A stretch of DNA of 36,907 nt. It comes from an uncultured Eubacteriales bacterium (GTDB lineage: Bacteria; Bacillota; Clostridia; Lachnospirales; Lachnospiraceae). The stretch is from NCBI GenBank assembly GCA_900548855.1, contig URMF01000036.1:1-36907 (forward strand). Reading direction: 5' to 3'. Positions 7,054 to 15,987 of this stretch are shown one piece after another. The notes beneath the pieces were generated by a model. It saw only the letters and a program-made list of their open reading frames with translations, had not been told where the DNA came from and did not search any database. Every line of letters begins with the position of its first letter. The stretch's first letter is position 1. The position numbers were made by a program, and so were the translations under genes.

Positions 7054-8265
7054 ATGAAAGCAAAAGATTACGGTCTTACAAAGCAGGATGTTATCGAGAT
7101 GTCGGATACCTATATGCTGGATATCGGATATCGTTTTCCTGTTGTGGTAGAGGAAGCAAAGGATACTATGATGAAGGATGTGGATGGAGAGGAATATCTG
7201 GATTTTTTTGCAGGGATTGCAGTGAATTCCGTTGGAAACTGTAACGAACGGGTTGTGGCGGCAATTAAGGAACAGGCAGAACAGGTAATGCATACGAGCC
7301 TTTATACCTATTCAGTTTCTCAGGCACTGCTTGCTAAGTTAATCTGTGAAAATACCGGGTTTGACCGGGTTTTCTTTCAGAATTCAGGAACAGAGGCAAA
7401 TGAGGCAATGATTAAGATGGCACGTAAATATGGCGTGGAGCATTTTGGAGCAGAACACTATCATATTGTAACCGCCAAAAGGAGCTTTCATGGACGAACC
7501 TATGGCGCCATGACTGCCACTGGTCAGCCGGACAATGCAATCCAGGCTGGATTTAGTCCGGTACTTCCGGGCTTTCACTATGCGGATTTTAATGATTTGG
7601 AAAGCTTTAAGGCAGCATGTGATGAGAATACCGTTGCCATTATGGTAGAACCGGTTCAGGGTGAGGGCGGTGTCTATCCTGCCACAAAGGAATTTTTACA
7701 GGGACTGCGGGAACTCTGTGATGAGAGAGGAATGTTACTGTTATTTGATGAGGTGCAGACGGGATGGTGCCGTTGTGGTGAGACGATGGCATTTATGCAT
7801 TATGGAGTAAAACCGGATGCAGTTTCGATGGCGAAGGCATTGGGGGGAGGACTTCCGCTGGGAGCGGTTGCCATGACAGAGGAATGTGCCGCAGCATTAA
7901 ATCCGGGCTCCCATGGTTGTACCTTTTCTGGCAATCCGGTTTGCTGTGCAGCAGGCTATGCAGCTGTGACAGAAATGCTGGAGAAAAATCTGGCACAGAG
8001 CGCAAAGGAGATGGGTGCTTACTTTATGGAACAGCTCCGCACGCTGCCACATGTAAAGGAAGTCCGCGGACTGGGCTTATTGGTTGGATTAGAGCTGGGG
8101 GATGTAGATGCTGTTAAGGTAAAGATAAAAGCTATGGAGAATAAGCTACTGGTAACAGCAACCTCAGACCGTATTATCCGTATGGTACCGCCGCTGACTA
8201 TAACAAAGGAAGATTGTGATAAAGCAGTTTCTATTTTGAAGCATGCTATTGAAGAGTTGGCTTAG
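7054..8265 (+). CDS. argD: Acetylornithine aminotransferase-like class III aminotransferase
   Basis: PLP-dependent transaminase, expected to convert N-acetylglutamate semialdehyde to N-acetylornithine in arginine synthesis. The start is ATG 7054: AAGAGGG at 7041-7047 lies 6 bases upstream. An extension to 6985 would cross the promoter. The product has 403 aa, the usual ArgD size. Class III features include FFQNSGTEANEAMIKMAR, HGRTYGAMTATGQ, the cofactor Asp in LLFDEVQTG (D232), and SMAKALGGGLPLGA with K261 as the likely Schiff-base lysine. It then reads CTFSGNPVCCAAG and ends with MVPPLTIT. Other class III enzymes such as succinylornithine or GABA transaminases look similar, so the exact substrate is inferred. 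The gene argH lies 13 kb downstream across the accessory island, which supports an arginine role. Confidence 0.85.
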   Translation: MKAKDYGLTKQDVIEMSDTYMLDIGYRFPVVVEEAKDTMMKDVDGEEYLDFFAGIAVNSVGNCNERVVAAIKEQAEQVMHTSLYTYSVSQALLAKLICENTGFDRVFFQNSGTEANEAMIKMARKYGVEHFGAEHYHIVTAKRSFHGRTYGAMTATGQPDNAIQAGFSPVLPGFHYADFNDLESFKAACDENTVAIMVEPVQGEGGVYPATKEFLQGLRELCDERGMLLLFDEVQTGWCRCGETMAFMHYGVKPDAVSMAKALGGGLPLGAVAMTEECAAALNPGSHGCTFSGNPVCCAAGYAAVTEMLEKNLAQSAKEMGAYFMEQLRTLPHVKEVRGLGLLVGLELGDVDAVKVKIKAMENKLLVTATSDRIIRMVPPLTITKEDCDKAVSILKHAIEELA

Positions 8266-8468
8266 ATAATTTTCTGGAAATTTTATTGGAAAAAGATAAA
8301 ATTTCCCGTTTCATTTGATAAGTATTTGACGTAGAATAAAACATAAGGAGTCCTCCTGATTTTGTTTCGTATCATTTTGATTCGATACCTTAATTTTACT
8401 ACAAAGAAGGAAGGGATTCCTTATTTTTTGAAAGTTTTTATAAGTAAAGTCATAAAATCAGGTAGTTG

Positions 8469-8498
8469 TAGATAATTCTGCGGAAACTCAGTTTTTTG
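8469..8498 (+). repeat. Dispersed repeat, copy 1
   Basis: Begins TAGATAATT, contains AAACTCAG followed by six T and G. A second copy with two short deletions in the middle is found at 36702-36727 in the same orientation. Both copies lie in intergenic DNA. Confidence 0.6.
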
Positions 8499-8505
8499 GT
8501 TCTAA

Positions 8506-8534
8506 TTGATGAATGTAAAAGAGTATGGTATGAT
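8506..8534 (+). promoter_or_regulatory. Putative sigma-A promoter of hsdR
   Basis: TTGATG (8506-8511), a 17-bp spacer and TATGAT (8529-8534), about 60 bases before the hsdR start. Read from sequence only. Confidence 0.55.
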
Positions 8535-8595
8535 AATAATGAAGTTTTTACCGATTTCTAATTTTATTTAATAGGATATAAAAGGAAGCAAAGGT

Positions 8596-11500
8596 ATGAC
8601 TTTGTTTCAAATACGAGAGGAAGACCATATGTTAGTATTTAACGAAGATACAAGAGTAAAAATACCGGCGACAATTCAGTTTTTAAGGTTAGGATATGAT
8701 TATCAGTCTTTACGGGAAGCAGATATTGATTTTAATACGAAAATATTTATCAACCGTTTTAAGCCGTCATTAGAAAAAATAAACGGAAGAGATTTTACTT
8801 ATGATGAAGTGAAACGGATACTCAGCGAAATAAACAGCATGATTAGGAATAATGATTTGGGAAAAGAATTCTATAATTGGCTGATTAATCCACTTGACAG
8901 GGTAAAGCTGATAGATTTTGAGCAGATAGAAAATAACGATTTTGCGATTGTAGATGAGTTACCGTATTGTGTAATGGAAGGAACGGAAGAAGGTTCTTTC
9001 CGACCGGATTGCAATATTTTAATTAACGGTATGTCTCTTGCTTTTTTAGAAGTGAAAAAACCAAATAATGAGGGAGGCATTCAGAAAGAGTTTGACCGCA
9101 TGATTAATAAACGGCTGCAAAATCCGGACTATCGAAAGTTTTTCAATTTTATTCAGATTGTAGCTTTTTCCAATAATATGGAGTATGAAGAGGCAGATGA
9201 TGTGGAAGATGTAAAAGCCGGTTCCTTTTATACGACACCGAATGGAAAAAACACAAGCTTTTCCTTCTTCCGGGAGGATACGGAAAGTGAAAATAAAGGG
9301 TATCCTTATCGGGAAGTTTCTTTGGATAGAATAAAAGCAGTGTTAAAGGATTGTGGATATAATCCCGAAGAGGCAGATAACGCAGAGTTTAAAGAAAATC
9401 TGAAGGTAACTACACCCTGCAACCGTTTTGTGACATCCTTATTTGATAAAGAGCGGATTTTATATTTTATACGTTATGGCATGATGTATGTTGACGGTAC
9501 GGTGCCGGAGAAACATATAATGCGTTATCCGCAGTTTTTCGCCACCAGAAAAATTGTGGAACGCTTAGAGCATGGCGGGAAAGGCGGTATCATCTGGCAT
9601 ACGCAGGGTTCCGGCAAGACAGCGTTAGCTGCTTATTCAAATAAGGTTATACGTGATTACTATAAAGAAAAGGATATTACCACCAGATTTTTCTTCGTGG
9701 TGGATAGAATTGATTTGCTAAGACAGGCAAAATTGGAATTTACAAATCGGGGATTTCATGTTATTACATGCAGCAGCAAAGCAGAATATACAAAAGAGCT
9801 GAATAAACCATTATCGACGAACCTTAACACAAATTCCATTGGTGAAATATGTGTGGTGAACATCCAGAAATTTGAAGGTAAGATGCCGGAAGCAGAGAAT
9901 CAATATGGTGCTAAGGTTCAGAGAGTATTTTTTGTAGATGAGGCACACAGGAGCTATTCTCTAAAAGGAGAGTTTTTCAAAAATCTCATGACCTGTGATA
10001 TAGATGGTGTTTATATTGCTTTGACCGGTACACCATTACTTTCTAAGAAAGAGCGTTCTAATTTAAAGTTTGGTGATTATATTCATAAATATTTTTATGA
10101 TAAATCCATTGCGGACGGGTATACGTTAAGGATTAAAAAGGAAAGCATTGATACAATAGCAAAATCAGAAATCAAGCGAAATCTTGATTTGGAAGATAAA
10201 CAGCTTGATGATAAAGTAGTGTTTGAATCGGATGCTTACGTGGAAGCCTTGGGGAAGTTTATCGAGAATGATTTTATCAATTTCAGGATGCAGAATACGG
10301 ATAATACAATTGGTGGAATGATTGTGTGCAGAACCAATCCGCAGGCAAAAAAGGTACAGGAATGGTTTAAGAATTTTTCTAAATTGAAAACCGGATTAGT
10401 GATTACCGATCCGGATGATCCCACACAGAATGAGATAAACAAGAATAATCAGAAGGATTTCAGGGAGTCGTTGACACCGGATATTCTGATTGTAAATTAT
10501 ATGCTGACTACCGGATATGATGTAAAGCGTCTGAAAAAAATGTATTTACTAAGAGGTCCCCATGCACAATCCCTATTACAGACCATTTCGCGGGTAAACA
10601 GACCATATAAGTCACCAAACGGTAAGGTATATAATTATGGATATATTGTAGATTTTGTGGATATTGAGGATGAATACAATACAACCATAGAATCTTATAT
10701 CAAGGAGCTGGAGGCAGACATTAATGAAAACGGTGAAGAAGAGGGTTCTTTGGCAGGATTGGTGGTAGATAAAGAGGATATCAATAAAAAATATCATTCT
10801 TATAAAGAACAGCTGGAGGATATTGTTTCTGTTGATAATATGGAGAGATTTTCAAGGCAAATTACATACTTTAATAAAGATACCTTATTGAAAATCCGCC
10901 GTTTATTAAATGGAATTAAAGAATGTGAAACAGAATTTATCCTGTCAAGAGCGATGGATTATGCAGGACAGATTGATTCAGAACAGAATAAGAAATTACT
11001 TCGTATGGTGCAGGAACGGATTGAGTTTATCAATCTTACGACAAATACAGTGGACATGATGAATGTAATATCAAATGATGAAGTCGTGGAGATTTTTTAC
11101 GAATTTATAAAAATACGAATCAGCATTATGAATCTAGGAGAGATTTCAAGGGAAAGTCCCGAATTTGTACGTTTTGAAAATACGGTACGGGAGATTCACC
11201 GGGAAATTAACAATAATAAGAATAAGGGAGATATCCGGATCATAAAGCTGGACCAGCTGCTCAAGCAGATTTTTGATAAATTAAATATTTCCAATCTTGC
11301 AGAGTTGGATGAGGTGACGGATGAGCTTATAGAGGCATTGAAGCAGGCAAGGGATATCAACCGTGAAAATGAGCGCCTTGCAGAGCTGTATGGCGGCAAT
11401 TTTGCATTTGTGAAGACTTATAAGGATGCCATAGAGCTGTTTACAGAGGTCAATAATAAGGATATCGAAAAAATGCTTGTGATAGTTTATGAAGATATTA

Positions 11501-11673
11501 AGGACAGGCTCGAGTTTGATACGTTGGTGGTACAGGGAAGAAAGAATTTTGCAGCTACCATTAAACAGGATATTACGAAACCATTATTTACAGAAAAACT
11601 GTATCCGGTTATTAAACCGTTTTACGATTATCTGTTAAATGAGCTTTATACCAATATACAATTGTTTAAATAA
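8596..11673 (+). CDS. hsdR: Type I restriction endonuclease subunit R (HsdR)
   Basis: Motor and nuclease subunit of a type I restriction system: it translocates DNA with ATP and cuts at a distance from unmethylated sites. The 1025-aa product has an N-terminal PD-(D/E)xK nuclease (FRPD138 ... LAFLE152VK154), then a superfamily 2 helicase core. The latter shows Walker A GGIIWHTQGSGKT (K341), DEAH box FFVDEAH (448-451), motif III ALTGTP and motif VI QTISRVNRPY. A helical C-terminal region for binding the methylase follows. Two starts are possible: ATG 8596 with AAAGGAAG upstream, or ATG 8629 (MLVFNEDTRVKIPA) with GAGAGGAAG. The second begins closer to the conserved FNEDTRVKIPA segment. All catalytic motifs are intact. 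It is followed by hsdM and hsdS, so the system is complete. Confidence 0.96.
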   Translation: MTLFQIREEDHMLVFNEDTRVKIPATIQFLRLGYDYQSLREADIDFNTKIFINRFKPSLEKINGRDFTYDEVKRILSEINSMIRNNDLGKEFYNWLINPLDRVKLIDFEQIENNDFAIVDELPYCVMEGTEEGSFRPDCNILINGMSLAFLEVKKPNNEGGIQKEFDRMINKRLQNPDYRKFFNFIQIVAFSNNMEYEEADDVEDVKAGSFYTTPNGKNTSFSFFREDTESENKGYPYREVSLDRIKAVLKDCGYNPEEADNAEFKENLKVTTPCNRFVTSLFDKERILYFIRYGMMYVDGTVPEKHIMRYPQFFATRKIVERLEHGGKGGIIWHTQGSGKTALAAYSNKVIRDYYKEKDITTRFFFVVDRIDLLRQAKLEFTNRGFHVITCSSKAEYTKELNKPLSTNLNTNSIGEICVVNIQKFEGKMPEAENQYGAKVQRVFFVDEAHRSYSLKGEFFKNLMTCDIDGVYIALTGTPLLSKKERSNLKFGDYIHKYFYDKSIADGYTLRIKKESIDTIAKSEIKRNLDLEDKQLDDKVVFESDAYVEALGKFIENDFINFRMQNTDNTIGGMIVCRTNPQAKKVQEWFKNFSKLKTGLVITDPDDPTQNEINKNNQKDFRESLTPDILIVNYMLTTGYDVKRLKKMYLLRGPHAQSLLQTISRVNRPYKSPNGKVYNYGYIVDFVDIEDEYNTTIESYIKELEADINENGEEEGSLAGLVVDKEDINKKYHSYKEQLEDIVSVDNMERFSRQITYFNKDTLLKIRRLLNGIKECETEFILSRAMDYAGQIDSEQNKKLLRMVQERIEFINLTTNTVDMMNVISNDEVVEIFYEFIKIRISIMNLGEISRESPEFVRFENTVREIHREINNNKNKGDIRIIKLDQLLKQIFDKLNISNLAELDEVTDELIEALKQARDINRENERLAELYGGNFAFVKTYKDAIELFTEVNNKDIEKMLVIVYEDIKDRLEFDTLVVQGRKNFAATIKQDITKPLFTEKLYPVIKPFYDYLLNELYTNIQLFK

Positions 11674-11687
11674 GAAACACTATGCCC

Positions 11688-11764
11688 GCTAAGCTCGAAA
11701 AGACCTTGCTAAGCGGTCAAGTGTATTTTCGCACTAAATTCGCAGTGAACTGCTCATTAAGTGC
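11688..11764 (+). repeat. Structured intergenic repeat between hsdR and hsdM
   Basis: An 87-bp gap full of small inverted repeats: CCGCTAAGC with GCTAAGCGG (one mismatch), GCAGT-GA-ACTGC, and GCACTAA with TTAAGTGC. The stretch GTGTATTTTCGCACTAA (11721-11737) recurs with two changes at 36889-36905. It looks like an inserted intergenic element rather than a terminator, as no T run follows. Confidence 0.5.
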
Positions 11765-11784
11765 TCAATATAGGAGAAGAAAAG

Positions 11785-13443
11785 ATGCCGGATATATTTA
11801 AACTGGAAAACAAGATAAAACAGATTATTGATGAATTAAAGGGACTTTGTGCGACGAATGGATTATCCAATCAGGCAAGTGAGGAAGTAGTGATTACTTC
11901 CGTATTTCTCTATAAGTTTCTGAATGATAAATTTATGGCAAATCTCAAAGCGTTTGCTGCTGAAATCGATATGACTTATGAAGATGTATTAAAAAATGAA
12001 AATTATGAACTGGATGCATTTTATGACAATTATCCACAGGATGTTGCTTTTTCTTATGATGAAACCATTGAATGGCTTATTAATAAGACATCCAACGACA
12101 AATTTTATGAGCTGTTTGATGATGCACTCGAGAAGATTTCAAACGATACCAAAAATGAGGTCTTCAGCGTGGATACGGCAGATGGTGGAAAAAAACCGTT
12201 ATTTACAAGAATTACTGAAAATGTAGAAGTATCAAAACGGAATAATTTTGCCAAAAATATATTTGGAATTATCAGTCAGGAAAAATTTGACTTTGGAGAG
12301 GCTTTCAAGAATAATTTTGATTTTTACAGCGCTATCTTTGAGTATTTAATCAAGGATTACAATGTGGCTAGCGGTGTATATGCAGAATATTTTACTCCAC
12401 AGGCAATTTCTTCCATTATTGCCAAAATACTGGTCAATATGACACCTGTTGAGGATAAAGTATATGAGGTTTATGACCCATCTGCCGGTTCCGGCTCGTT
12501 GGTTCTTCATCTTGCCAATGAACTGGGAAAGGGCAGCTTCGGGGATAAAGCACATGTATTTACGCAGGATATTTCCGGTAAATCTTCAAGGTTTTTACGG
12601 ATTAATATGCTTCTTAATGGCCTGACCGGCTCATTGGATAACATTATAGAAGGCGATACATTGGAAACGCCTGCACATTACAATACACCTCATGACCCAA
12701 GCTCCGGTGTAAAGAAATTCGATTATATTACTTCAAATCCTCCGTTTAAGATGGATTTTTCTTCAACCAGAGATATGATTGAACAAAAATGGGAGGAAAC
12801 AGACCGTTTTTTTGCAGGCATTCCGAAAATCCCCAACAAGAAAAAAGAATCTATGGGAATCTATCTTTGTTTTATTCAGCATATCCTGTGGAGCTTAAAG
12901 GAGGATGGAAAAGCCGCTATCGTAGTGCCTACGGGATTTATTACTGCACAGTCGGGAATTGAAAAGAAAATCCGACAGAAAATCATTGATAATAAATGGC
13001 TCAAAGGTGTGATATCCATGCCGTCTAATATCTTTGCAAACACGGGTACGAATGTATCTGTATTGTTTATTGACAAATCCAATCAGACAGGTGATGTTAT
13101 GCTGATTGATGCCTCTAAGCTGGGAAAGAAAGTAAAGGATGGGAAGAACCAGAAGACGGTACTTAGCAGTGAAGAGGTAGAACGGATTGAACAGACATTT
13201 ATTAAACAAGAGGTTGTAGAGGATTTCAGTGTAAAGGTTACTTATGAAGAGATTACGGAAAAAAATTATTCCTTTTCTGCCGGACAGTATTTTGAAGTGA
13301 AGATAGAGTATGAAGAGCTGTCTCAGGAAGAGTTTGAAAAGAGAATGCTGACATATGCGGCGAATCTGAACAGGTATTTCAAGGAAGGGAAAAAGCTTGA
13401 AGATGAGATTAATGATAGTTTGGAGAAGTTGAGATATGAGTAA
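11785..13443 (+). CDS. hsdM: Type I restriction-modification methyltransferase subunit M (HsdM)
   Basis: N6-adenine DNA methyltransferase that with HsdS protects the host genome and is part of the restriction complex. ATG 11785 is chosen, with AGGAG at 11773-11777; an upstream GTG at 11761 lacks a site. The product has 552 aa. The N-terminal helical domain (1-165) is followed by the Rossmann methylase. SAM-binding motif I is VYDPSAGSGSLVLHL (from D231) and the catalytic motif IV is SNPPF (318-321). GVYAEYFTPQAISSIIAKIL just before motif I is also typical. It overlaps hsdS by eight bases at the 3' end, which implies translational coupling. No defects seen. Confidence 0.96.
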   Translation: MPDIFKLENKIKQIIDELKGLCATNGLSNQASEEVVITSVFLYKFLNDKFMANLKAFAAEIDMTYEDVLKNENYELDAFYDNYPQDVAFSYDETIEWLINKTSNDKFYELFDDALEKISNDTKNEVFSVDTADGGKKPLFTRITENVEVSKRNNFAKNIFGIISQEKFDFGEAFKNNFDFYSAIFEYLIKDYNVASGVYAEYFTPQAISSIIAKILVNMTPVEDKVYEVYDPSAGSGSLVLHLANELGKGSFGDKAHVFTQDISGKSSRFLRINMLLNGLTGSLDNIIEGDTLETPAHYNTPHDPSSGVKKFDYITSNPPFKMDFSSTRDMIEQKWEETDRFFAGIPKIPNKKKESMGIYLCFIQHILWSLKEDGKAAIVVPTGFITAQSGIEKKIRQKIIDNKWLKGVISMPSNIFANTGTNVSVLFIDKSNQTGDVMLIDASKLGKKVKDGKNQKTVLSSEEVERIEQTFIKQEVVEDFSVKVTYEEITEKNYSFSAGQYFEVKIEYEELSQEEFEKRMLTYAANLNRYFKEGKKLEDEINDSLEKLRYE

Positions 13444-14662
13444 TAGTACAATAGGTGAAGTGTGTGATAGATTTAGCAGTGGAAAGAATATTGCTGCCTC
13501 TAAAATCACATCGGTGGGCAAATATCCTGTATTTGGAGGTAATGGATTGCGGGGTTATACTGACAGCTATAATTTTGATGGAGAATGTGCGATTATAGGA
13601 AGACAAGGAGCATATTGTGGCAATGTCCGATATTTTTATGGTAAGGCATATATGACAGAACATGCAATCGTAGCTTGTGCCAATAACAATAATAGTACAG
13701 GTTATTTAGCATATAAACTTTCGTTAATGAATTTGCAACAATATCAAGGGCAATCCGCACAGCCTGGCTTGTCAGTCAATACTTTATCCAAAGTGAGAAT
13801 TGATATGCCTGAAAAAGATGTTCAAATTAAAATATTTGATACATTAAAGATAATTGATGATAAAATTCAAATAAATAATAATGTTAATGCTGAACTTGAT
13901 ACAATGGCAAAAACAATTTATAATTACTGGTTTTTGCAGTTTGAATTTCCTAATGAGGAGGGTAAACCTTATAAATCATCTGGTGGTAAGATGGTTTGGA
14001 ATGAGGAGTTGAAAAGGGAGATTCCGGAGGGGTGGAAGGTCGGAAGATTAAACAACATTATTAATGGAGAAAAAGGCGGAGATTGGGGAAAAGAAAGTAG
14101 AGAAGGGAATTACAGCGAGAAAGTTATGTGCATTAGAGGTGCTGACTTTCCAAGTATGAAGGTGTCATCAAAATTACAAACACCAGTAAGATATATATTA
14201 TCAAAGAACAAAAATAAAATATTGGAAAAGGGCGATTTGATAATTGAAATATCAGGCGGGAGTCCGACACAATCCACTGGTCGTATTTGTTATATTAATG
14301 AAAATTTGTTAAAGAGATTTGATACCCCGGTTATTACATCAAATTTTTGTAAAGCAATTACGCTTCAAAAAAAGGAATATCAATATTGGTTTTATTTATT
14401 ATGGAAAATGTTATATGATAATGGTGTATTTTTCAAGTATGAAGGAAAGACAACAGGGATTAAAAATCTTTTGTTTGATATATTATGTCGTGATTATCAA
14501 ATTATCATGCCCAAGGATGAAGTTCTAATAATGTTTAATAATGAAATTGAAATTTTATTTGAAACAATACAAAAAAATTTATTAGAAAATCAGGAATTAG
14601 TGAGTATTCGTGATTTTCTGCTTCCGTTATTAATGAATGCACAAATCACATTTGGCAAGTAG
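13436..14662 (+). CDS. hsdS: Type I restriction-modification specificity subunit S (HsdS)
   Basis: DNA-recognition subunit with two target recognition domains joined by coiled coils. In the 408-aa product, TRD1 spans about residues 1-135 (QGAYCGNVRYFYGKAYMTEHAIV). A helical spacer follows at about 137-170 (IFDTLKIIDDKIQINNNVNAELDTMAKTIYNYWF) with the conserved linker FPNEEGKPYKSSGGKMVWN. TRD2 is at about 195-360 and a second helical spacer ends in QELVSIRDFLLPLLMNAQI. The two half-sites recognised cannot be predicted. The ATG overlaps the end of hsdM. Base composition becomes clearly more AT-rich from TRD2 onward. No second hsdS copy or invertase gene lies nearby, so no sign of phase switching. 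Confidence 0.93.
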   Translation: MSNSTIGEVCDRFSSGKNIAASKITSVGKYPVFGGNGLRGYTDSYNFDGECAIIGRQGAYCGNVRYFYGKAYMTEHAIVACANNNNSTGYLAYKLSLMNLQQYQGQSAQPGLSVNTLSKVRIDMPEKDVQIKIFDTLKIIDDKIQINNNVNAELDTMAKTIYNYWFLQFEFPNEEGKPYKSSGGKMVWNEELKREIPEGWKVGRLNNIINGEKGGDWGKESREGNYSEKVMCIRGADFPSMKVSSKLQTPVRYILSKNKNKILEKGDLIIEISGGSPTQSTGRICYINENLLKRFDTPVITSNFCKAITLQKKEYQYWFYLLWKMLYDNGVFFKYEGKTTGIKNLLFDILCRDYQIIMPKDEVLIMFNNEIEILFETIQKNLLENQELVSIRDFLLPLLMNAQITFGK

Positions 14663-14716
14663 TTTGTTAAAATAACTTGAGTATCAATTAAATAGAATAC
14701 AGGGGAGTGATAAGAT

Positions 14717-15961
14717 TTGAGACATATATCAATGAATTATTCAGATTTGTTTCATAAAGAAAAATCTTTATATGAAATAACTGATTATAGAAGTAAATTT
14801 TATCATGGAAACTGGGTAAAAGCTTGGTTAAAGGAGGTTATTACTCAAGCACAGGAAACTGAGTGCAATATGTATGAAACAATGTGGAAAATGTATACGC
14901 ATAAATTGGAACATATGCCGAAAAGTTTATACAAGTTTTTTCCATTCAATGAAAATAGTATTAAATGTATTGAAGAAAATGTTGTTTTTATGAATTCACC
15001 AGATAAATTTAATGACCCCTTCGATTGTTTAATTTGTGCAAATGAGGATGAATTTATAAAGAAATATTTATTGGATTATTTTGATGCTACAAATGCAATC
15101 CGACGAGGTATTTTAACAGAAAGTGAATATCTAAAATTGGTTTATAGTGTTACAGAACCGCCTAGGCATTCACGATATTGGGATATTTATAGGGGGTTTG
15201 AAAGTGTACTTTTCCATTTGAGGTGGGATGAAGAAAAGAAAATGGAAAAAGAATGTGCAGATGAACTATATCAAGTATGTCGGCAAGCAAGTGAATTATA
15301 CCAAAATACATTATCTAAATTAAGGAAACAGACGATAAAGGTATCAAGCTTTTCTTGTCTGAAAGATGAGGAATTGTTAAATTCTATGGAAATGTGGGCG
15401 CATTATGCCGGAAATCATCATGGATTTTGTGTTGAATATGATATTAAGGCAGATATAAATGATATGAAAGAACTGTCAGTAATATTAGGATCATTATTAC
15501 CATGTTCTTATGGGGCAAGACAAATCCAAATATCAAATGATAAGCTGTACAAATATGCAATGCAAAAAAAGTTTACAAATTATCAGAAAATACAGTCTGA
15601 AAAAAGTATTCTATTAACCGTTTTAAGAAAATCATCTTCATGGAGTTATGAAAGGGAATGGAGATTAGTTTTGCCAAATGATTTATGTTCTGCCTATGGC
15701 AATCTGATACCATTTTTCCCAATAAGGGCTATTTATCTGGGGTGTAAGATGCCAGAAGATAATAAAGAATATATGTACCGGTTAGCAAAAAGAAAGGGTA
15801 TTATTGTTTGTAATATGGATTTGCAAGAACATTATTTTGAATTGGATTCATTTCCGGTAGATGTTAATCGATATTTTAAACAAAAAGAATATTATCGACA
15901 GAAATATTTAAACGACAGTGATTACCAATATTTGCATGATGATATTTTGAAATATTTATAA
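14717..15961 (+). CDS. DUF2971-family protein in a defence island
   Basis: The 414-aa protein matches DUF2971 by its motif series. These are LYKFFPFNEN (71-80), FMNSPDKFNDPFD (91-103), VSSFSCLKD (209-217), MWAHYAGNHHGFCVEYD (226-242), WSYEREWRLVLP (309-320) and AIYLGCKMP (338-346). The conserved His, Tyr, Arg and Glu in WAHY and YEREWR suggest an enzymatic site, but I know of no established reaction for the family and do not assign one. Residues 1-65 form a variable N-terminal extension. Start TTG 14717 has GGGGAG at 14702-14707; ATG 14732 is an alternative. The next gene begins 26 bases downstream, so they are likely cotranscribed. AT-rich, and close to the restriction system: probably a defence or toxin-like effector by association. 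Confidence 0.8.
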   Translation: MRHISMNYSDLFHKEKSLYEITDYRSKFYHGNWVKAWLKEVITQAQETECNMYETMWKMYTHKLEHMPKSLYKFFPFNENSIKCIEENVVFMNSPDKFNDPFDCLICANEDEFIKKYLLDYFDATNAIRRGILTESEYLKLVYSVTEPPRHSRYWDIYRGFESVLFHLRWDEEKKMEKECADELYQVCRQASELYQNTLSKLRKQTIKVSSFSCLKDEELLNSMEMWAHYAGNHHGFCVEYDIKADINDMKELSVILGSLLPCSYGARQIQISNDKLYKYAMQKKFTNYQKIQSEKSILLTVLRKSSSWSYEREWRLVLPNDLCSAYGNLIPFFPIRAIYLGCKMPEDNKEYMYRLAKRKGIIVCNMDLQEHYFELDSFPVDVNRYFKQKEYYRQKYLNDSDYQYLHDDILKYL

Positions 15962-15987
15962 TTCCGAAAAAGTTTAGGAGAAAAAAT

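Larger units (their letters stand above)
8266..8595 (+). other. Intergenic region at the left edge of the defence island
   Basis: 330 bases without a convincing gene. It is AT-rich. It holds a 30-nt copy of a dispersed repeat (8469-8498) and a promoter for hsdR (8506-8534). A small inverted repeat AGGAGTCCTCCT occurs near 8346-8357. I saw no attachment-site core, integrase remnant or tRNA. Confidence 0.6.

Noticed and set aside
6835..7293. Open frame of 152 aa on the minus strand over the argD promoter
   Set aside because: It covers the promoter and first part of the argD-like gene and has the Phe/His/Ile/Leu-rich composition of AT-rich noise.
12895..13521. Open frame of 208 aa on the minus strand
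   Set aside because: It lies entirely opposite hsdM and the start of hsdS, has no ribosome site or recognisable motif, and is a shadow of their codon pattern.
13436..14662. Phase-variable hsdS locus
   Set aside because: Only one hsdS is present and there is no recombinase gene or inverted partial hsdS in the window.
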